Shown piece by piece: positions 62,972-64,000 of a DNA stretch of 64,000 nucleotides. The position numbers and the translations under genes are program-made. This DNA is from Siderastrea siderea (lineage: Eukaryota > Cnidaria > Anthozoa > Scleractinia > Rhizangiidae), in NCBI GenBank assembly GCA_964030785.1, contig OZ034975.1, positions 2,509,701-2,573,700 on the forward strand, given 5' to 3'. How positions within the stretch are numbered: the first letter of the stretch is position 1; each line of letters begins with the position of its first letter. The notes under the pieces are model-generated. The model ran no database searches, was not told the origin of the DNA, and worked only from the letters and a program-made list of their open reading frames with translations.

Positions 62972-64000
62972 CAGTGCTGGTAAATGTTATACAACACGGC
63001 TCCGTTCCTGTCAATCTCCAGCAAATTCTCAAATTCTCCATACACGAGTACGGTTATATTGACACCGGGGGCGGCTCCAAATTCCAAGACCAGTTGTAAA
63101 TCTCCCGTTTGCTTGGGGTTGAGGTTTTGACTGTCAGCACATCCATTGGCCACATTGTCAAACATGTACAAGGTACAATTTTTAGCTTGGCCCCAATCCA
63201 GCAGTTCTACCATGTTGCCTTTCTTTTTACACCAAGCACCACTGGCTTGCAGAAAACGGAAGTAGCCTAGATTATCTCGGGTGCCATTGTCATGCACTAA
63301 CTGGAGGGTTTCATAAGGGTACTCTTCTCCTCTGACAATCTGTTTAATGGAACTCAGACCAAATTTCTGGAAACAGAAAGGATCTCGGGTCACATCTCCA
63401 TTGAAGGCACGGCTGTCCAGTAACCCCACAATCAATCGGTCAGGTATTCTGTTTTGAAACAGGTTCGGGATATCAAAGCGGACCAGGTTGTTTTGCATGC
63501 TGAAGGTCCGGATTTCACTGCGGACGGTCGGGTAAGCCGCCACTTGGCCTTCATTGTGTCTTTTTTCAGATATGCTCTGGTAGATGGCGTCATTCAAACG
63601 CAGTTGACAGAGATGAAACCGTAGTTTCACATCCCCTTCCATCAATCGGCCAGCTAGAGCCACTCCATTCAAAAACAGGTTCGGGCCATTGAAATGAAAT
63701 TTCATCTTGATTTCGATACCAGGCACCAACAATTTGCCAGTGTGAAAGACTTCCAAGTGCGGGGTAAACACTAGACTGTGGGTGACACCTCCAGCATACT
63801 TGGCCACTTCAGCTACCATGGCAGCCAACGCCCCTTTGTGATTGGCACTGAGATCACGCCAATGTTGATGCGGTGTGGCACTGTTGGTATTGTTGTTGGT
63901 CCATTCGGGTGGGGAATCCACTTGATTGTACCATCCTTGGGGTCCTAACACGGTCTTGCCATCTTCTCGGTCATAATTCAACAAGGTTTCCAGGTAAGCT
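62971..64000 (-). CDS. Hexon-type double jelly-roll major capsid protein, partial
   Basis: The frame is open through the window edge: codons continue upstream of the TTG at 63984 (reading AYLET, then LLNYDRED), so the start lies beyond 64000. Visible are LLNYDREDGKT, FHTGKLLVPGIEIKMKFHFN, LMEGDVKLRFHLCQLRL, VRSEIRTFSM, LLDSRAFNGDVTRDPFCFQK and QLVLEFGAAPGVNITVLVY, blocks of the Polinton major capsid protein that forms the capsid shell. About 343 residues are in the window; the family is usually longer, so part of the first jelly roll is missing. It is the first visible gene of the leftward late cluster. Confidence 0.9.
   Translation of the reverse strand, partial: AYLETLLNYDREDGKTVLGPQGWYNQVDSPPEWTNNNTNSATPHQHWRDLSANHKGALAAMVAEVAKYAGGVTHSLVFTPHLEVFHTGKLLVPGIEIKMKFHFNGPNLFLNGVALAGRLMEGDVKLRFHLCQLRLNDAIYQSISEKRHNEGQVAAYPTVRSEIRTFSMQNNLVRFDIPNLFQNRIPDRLIVGLLDSRAFNGDVTRDPFCFQKFGLSSIKQIVRGEEYPYETLQLVHDNGTRDNLGYFRFLQASGAWCKKKGNMVELLDWGQAKNCTLYMFDNVANGCADSQNLNPKQTGDLQLVLEFGAAPGVNITVLVYGEFENLLEIDRNGAVLYNIYQH

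Larger units (their letters stand above)
51346..64000. mobile_element. Polinton/adintovirus-like integrated element, left end to window edge
   Basis: The segment encodes the defining set of this group: protein-primed-type PolB, hexon-like major capsid protein, adenain-like protease and FtsK/HerA packaging ATPase, plus small virion-like proteins and a phospholipase A2 domain. Base composition becomes visibly GC-richer than the host DNA at the border. PolB sits near the left terminus, as in many Polintons. The right terminus, an inverted repeat and any integrase are outside the window. All recognised genes are open, so the copy may be recent. The left border is approximate, placed where P450 similarity stops; a candidate start is AGTAGTAATG at about 51349. 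Confidence 0.9.

Noticed and set aside
51346..64000. Integrase gene of the Polinton
   Set aside because: No zinc-HHCC or DDE integrase pattern was found in any frame of this part; it may lie beyond the right edge.
1..64000. CRISPR array or bacterial operon
   Set aside because: The repeats are tandem minisatellites without spacers, and the exon structure is eukaryotic.

Overview
The window is eukaryotic DNA from a metazoan, most likely an anthozoan cnidarian such as a coral or sea anemone. The evidence is intron-split calcium-binding EGF exons next to a seven-repeat EAR/EPTP beta-propeller exon, many CR1/L2-, L1/Tx1- and gypsy-like retroelements, abundant MITEs, and a Polinton/adintovirus-like element. 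The genus cannot be fixed from sequence alone.

Layout. 1-2.4 kb: a decayed Ty3/gypsy retrotransposon on the minus strand, running off the left edge. 2.8-3.8 kb: three 123-bp phase-1 EGF exons; the middle one has lost its splice acceptor and one cysteine. 4.8-16 kb: a patchwork of locally duplicated flanks around an intact EAR-propeller exon (11.9-13.0 kb), with a CR1/L2-like LINE inserted at 7.46-9.70 kb and a 21-bp minisatellite at 13.9-14.6 kb. 17-33 kb: AT-rich and essentially non-coding; it contains several MITEs and a 12-kb unit bounded by about 530-bp inverted arrays of CCTGGTAAACC-like repeats. 34.8-35.6 kb: a second minisatellite. 38.2 kb: a signal-peptide exon ending in phase 1. 39.1-44.1 kb: an L1/Tx1-like LINE with a poly-A tail. 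44.2-45.05 kb: an ATCGAT-rich inverted-repeat element. 45.5-49 kb: a second, frameshifted copy of the EAR exon and its 3' flank. 51.03-51.35 kb: the heme-binding exon of a CYP3-like cytochrome P450 carrying two stops.

From about 51.35 kb to the right edge the DNA changes sharply: GC-richer, gene-dense, with intact open frames. This is a Polinton/adintovirus-like element. On the minus strand are a 1370-aa protein-primed-type family B DNA polymerase and a tightly packed late cluster. The cluster has a hexon-type major capsid protein (cut by the window edge), an adenain-like protease, an FtsK/HerA-type packaging ATPase, a polyglycine protein, a two-TM protein, several small basic or core-like proteins, and a parvovirus-type phospholipase A2 domain protein. 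A divergent plus-strand region carries two overlapping regulatory-looking ORFs. No integrase is seen; if present it should lie beyond the right edge. Most open frames are intact, so the copy looks young.

The most unusual signals in the viral element are: a tRNA-like gene with perfect Pol III A and B boxes and a T10 terminator between the protease and ATPase genes, reminiscent of adenovirus VA RNA; a shared QRGG motif in several small basic proteins that may mark protease cleavage sites; four copies of a composite ETS/E-box site next to a CRE at the left end; and nine exact 15-residue repeats in a putative acidic-tailed regulator.
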